DNA of 64,000 bases from Toxoplasma gondii ME49 (lineage: Eukaryota; Apicomplexa; Conoidasida; Eucoccidiorida; Sarcocystidae): NCBI RefSeq assembly GCF_000006565.2, contig NC_031478.1:5542212-5606211 (forward strand), written 5' to 3'. Of this stretch, positions 60,677 to 64,000 are shown one piece after another. A program made the translations under genes and the position numbers. The notes beneath the pieces are model-generated. The model was not told the DNA's origin. It did no database searches and saw only the letters and a program-made list of their open reading frames with translations. The stretch's first letter is position 1; each line of letters begins with the position of its first letter.

Positions 60677-61666
60677 TTAGCAGCACGCACAGCAAGTACG
60701 CTTCTTCATTCTTTTGATCTGGGGCGGCATGTGGGTGATAACAGTGCCTCCGGGGGGGACGTAGCTCTCGTACTGCAACACACAAACACACGCTCGCAGT
60801 TGTCAACGTAACACACGAGTCATGGGAAAGCCGAACGCACCGGCCCACCGAACATGCCATACTTCCACGGTGTTGAAACCGGGTGTTTTCAAGCACAGTG
60901 ACCTCCCGCAAACCCCCATTTTGACACTCACGAGAATCCGCGGCTTCCCCGTGTCATGCAGATCTAAACACTCGCATTTGTGCTCTGTACACGCTCGTAC
61001 AACGACGTATTCGTTGGCCAGCGGACCTGGTATTTACACGCGCTCGTGTGTTTAGTATCCTGCGAAACCTGCCACGCTAACCGTTCTCTGAAACGGGTCA
61101 GTCACCCATCTCAGAAAGTCTATACCATTATGCGCACCCGTTAAGCTTGAAAAGGCAAGACGCACTGAACAAATAGTAACTGGACGCCTCCCAACAGTTT
61201 ACCCAACTGGGGAAGGCGCAGTCATCAATCCCCTTTTTCTCTTGGTTGTGCAACTTGCAAAGAAACCTTTGCATTGTGGAGAGCTGCTAACACAACCCAG
61301 CACTTTCTGCTGAGAAACCACAACGAACTGACGCAATATACAGACACCAGTGAAGAACTCTTCAGCTCCTACGAATTGACGTGCAACGCCCAAGACCGGC
61401 TCATCTCAGAAAGCAAGACCTACAGTTGGGGCAACGTAGTAGGGGACGTTGATGCGTTGGGGTTGAAGGAAGTATTCGCAGGAACTGACGTCCGTGTTCG
61501 CTGCAACGTAGATTTCGTGGACATTCTGAGAATCAGCCTCTGTGAGGGTCGCAACTTCGCTGGCGAATGTCCGGTTTGCCGCGATGGCCGCCTGGTGGTG
61601 TTGCATTTGCTCCACCGTGTCCATCACTGACCGCTGCTCAGCGGTGCCGTATGCAAGAACGTTCAT
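60677..61666 (-). CDS. Small conserved-looking protein with Cys-rich tail, two exons
   Basis: Exons 61666-61424 and 60772-60677 predict 112 residues. The ATG lies in context TCAAAATGAACG. Exon 1 encodes a helical N-terminus (AEQRSVMDTVEQMQHHQAAI) and ends in INVPYYVAPT just before the donor GTAGGT. The acceptor TGTGTTGCAG opens exon 2 in the same phase (0) with YESYVPPGGTVITHMPPQIK. The two halves join into a continuous, Tyr/Pro-rich, protein-like sequence. The C-terminus is KRMKKRTCCACC followed by TAA: a basic patch plus four Cys, which looks like a palmitoylation or membrane-anchoring tail. There is no signal peptide, so a cytosolic face of the pellicle or another membrane is plausible by inference. 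A donor at CGTACTT could instead carry it onward. I do not recognise the family. Confidence 0.6.
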
Positions 61667-63174
61667 TTTGAGTTACAAAAAAAACAGTTTAACAAACAAG
61701 GGGCTTCTGCAGCGCCGCAGAAAAACAACAGAAGTCAGTACCGGGGGGACCCACAACGGTCTGGCCGAAGCGCTCCTAGGAGCCAAAGAGAAAAGCGAGC
61801 GGATACAAAGTTGTCTAAGACTGTATACAACAACATTCGGCCTTCAATACAGTGGTATGCAATTAATTCGACGTTTGCGACAGGCGTCCCAACGCAGGCA
61901 CATGCCGATGTGCGCCAGTTTTTGTGTGCCGTGTTGCCTTGTGGGGGAGGGTTTTGTCGAAGACGCACACCCTCTGTGCCCGGCCGGACTGTGTCAGAGG
62001 CTGCGTCCAGCATTACCGGGGAGTGGTGACGACCGAGTCTGAGTCCCCGATTAATGCACGGCTTATAATGCGTTCCGCAAAATACAGCGTAAACGCCGGT
62101 GCCCGCGCTGGAGGGAAGGCCGATGCCCAGTGGTCTGCAAATTTAGTAGCAATAACCAGAGGACACGCTGGCGATTCAGGTTTTCGGTTCGACACCTATC
62201 TCTCGTAGACGGCTTACCGTTTTCTCCCCGAATGCCATGACTTGACTTGTGACAGGGAGTTTGCAGGGAGGGGGCTGCTGGAATCACGATTCCACTGCGT
62301 CAGCACCCCAACTGCATTGCGTGAAGGCTTCCTTGGTTGTCTTCCCAAATCTTCTTACCCAGCTTGCAGTCGTCTTGCATGCAAGTGTGGCGTAACAGGG
62401 TTTGTCTTCTCGCTAACGCCGGATCCGGTGACGCTTAAACCGGGCACCCGTCCTCTCCTGATGCCAAGACTATTTCTTCCGCTTCCACAAAATTTGCTTT
62501 AGTGCTTTCCGCAACGATTCTTTCGCATAAAGTTAGGAGATAGACCGCGCAAGGTCGCCTACCCTTCAGCTCTCCAGCGGATTGAGTATATGCGGCAGTA
62601 GGACAGATCCGGTGTCTGGGTGAGGAGGCGGAACCGCCGCACAGTAATGCCGTGGTAATTCATGGTCAAACAGCAAGTAACTGACCAAGGTATTCCCCGC
62701 TTTCGCTTTTAATCGCAGACCTGCTCGTTCATGAATTTCTACATATATGGGCACGTGAAATTATGATAACTCTTTGCTAGCTACCATGCGGTTGCTGGCA
62801 AGACAGCTAGGACTCGAATACACGACCCGTTTTTTTCAATCCCTCGTAAAAACTGCAATCCATTTCGCGCTGGGCATTTGACAGTCCAGCTCTTCATTAG
62901 AAAACTCTGTGTATCATGTTTCTTCTCCTCATCTGAACGCGGTCAGCAATCATCACGAGCTGCTGTGCTCTTGTCGCCTTTTGCACCGGAGTTTTGAGTC
63001 GGGCCGAACCGCACTTCATATTGTCTGCGGTGAAACGCCGAGATGCTTCTCAACAATGAAGACTTCAATCGAGGCGTGAGTTCAAAATGTGACTCCTTCG
63101 CATAGCCGTCGTCACCAGTTTACACAAGGAAAAAGATGGCAGCCTAGCTGCCCGGTTCCGCTGTTTCCTTCCAG
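61667..63174. other. Spacer, possible upstream exons of a plus-strand gene
   Basis: This holds the promoter of the 112-residue gene. Plus-strand open stretches at 61811-62029 and 61924-62208 overlap in different frames. Either could belong to the gene whose last exons are at 63175-63558, but I found no donor that joins in phase. Confidence 0.3.
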
Positions 63175-63558
63175 GCAATCTACAGCGGTGATGTACGCGA
63201 TAACCGTGCCTCTATTGCTGAATTTCATCGGCCTTTTTCGGGTTTCGGGAACTGTAAAACTCCGTCACGTGGCTCGTTGAAGGAAGTTCACCGATCCAAA
63301 GCAGGACCCCGGCTCGAACTTGCGTCAAACACAGTGGACTAGTCAGCCGATGTTCCGTTCCGCTCTTGGTTTGTGGTGAAATCGCCCTTTTCTTTGAAGC
63401 ACTCTCTTCAGCAACAACTATGGAGATTTTCTTGACTTGCTGAATTTTTCTTAGGTGCCATTGTCCCACCTCCATTGGTTGCAACCGTTGTCGCATGGGT
63501 TCTGCTGCTGTTGGCGTGGGGAATTATGATTCGCAAGTACAGTCATAGCGTGCTATGA
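63175..63558 (+). CDS. Putative last two exons of a single-pass membrane protein (partial)
   Basis: Exon 63175-63253 follows the strong acceptor TTTCCTTCCAG and reads AIYSGDVRDNRASIAEFHRP then FSGFGN. The donor CT|GTAAAA leads to exon 63455-63558 after TTTTTCTTAG. The phase-1 join gives Cys, then AIVPPPLVATVVAWVLLLLA and WGIMIRKYSHSVL before TGA. The hydrophobic run is long enough for one membrane span and is followed by a short basic tail, which is a sensible protein end. The alternative frames of the last exon give no hydrophobic span. Upstream exons were not identified, so the ectodomain and function are unknown. Confidence 0.35.
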
Positions 63559-64000
63559 ACTCCCGTTGGCTAATCCCAAATAGGCAACCCTTAATTTTTT
63601 TGGTGAGCTATTCAAGTCAAGGTAACCGTGGCGATAATCATTTATGTGGCGCTGGGGTTCATGTGGTCGGCTGTCGCTGTGCCCAATGTTCCTCAGGGAG
63701 CAGAACTCGGGAAGAGACGGTGACGAGGCAGGCCCACTCATCCCACGGAAATCCGGTTACAAGCTGGGTCCCTCAGTTGTTACAACTCAGGCAGGTAAAT
63801 GATCTCTTTCGTTTGCGCAAGTAGAGGTGAACCGCCAGGACCCTTGCTCAGACGCTCTTCGAGGGAACGCCGGGAATTTACCTCTGGTTCTTCCCTTCAC
63901 GTGTAGGTAAACACATTTGGCACATTTTTGCTTGTTTCAGACGGAGAAAATATGAATACGAAACGGGCACAAAGGGTGTTCTGCAAGCTCTGATGTGTTC
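63559..64000. other. Right-edge sequence
   Basis: This is probably 3' UTR or spacer after the possible membrane-protein gene. An open plus frame at 63555-63824 has no supporting features. Confidence 0.35.

Noticed and set aside
62242..62502. Cys-containing plus-strand frame as a surface-antigen (SRS) domain
   Set aside because: The cysteine spacing and strand pattern of SRS domains are not seen and no exon joins in phase.

Overview
The window looks like nuclear DNA of a coccidian apicomplexan, Toxoplasma gondii or a close relative such as Hammondia or Neospora. This rests on very large serine-rich exons, GT-AG introns of about 100 to 1,800 bases, A-rich start contexts, and a U2AF35 whose sequence is of apicomplexan type. 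It is not bacterial: there are no operons, and splice junctions restore conserved motifs. Gene models were read by eye, so exon limits are predictions.

Left part (1-15.5 kb, plus strand). The 3' end of a long low-complexity protein of unknown function is followed by a two-exon P-type ATPase of the P5B (ATP13A-like) class. Its single intron falls inside the conserved TGD motif. The enzyme keeps the phosphorylation and nucleotide-binding motifs, but the actuator TGES motif is changed and the PPALP motif of M4 is degenerate.

Middle (15.5-26.5 kb, minus strand). This gene-poor stretch carries three single-exon genes at 17.0, 20.1 and 22.7 kb. They appear to be diverged tandem paralogues: a signal peptide, a charged ectodomain, one membrane segment and a short tail, with a PPxY-type motif in two of them.

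Housekeeping pair (26.5-31.1 kb). U2AF35 (minus, four exons) and the proteasome/TREX-2 subunit SEM1/DSS1 (plus, three exons) are divergent. The 2.1 kb between them holds a candidate structured RNA with three perfect hairpins and a T-run.

Giant gene (33.9-54.7 kb, minus strand). One gene predicts a protein of about 6,040 residues with an NBAS-type N-terminal propeller region and a Sec39 domain, including one 13,350-base exon. It would be the apicomplexan NBAS/Sec39 tether of Golgi-to-ER traffic, more than twice the length of human NBAS.

Right part (54.7-64 kb). Small genes are easily missed here: a C2orf81-like (cilium-associated family) protein, a two-exon 112-residue protein with a cysteine-rich basic tail, a possible EF-hand exon, and the last exons of a possible membrane protein. 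The remaining spacers show only short unsupported ORFs. No tRNA, rRNA, transposon or CRISPR array was recognised.
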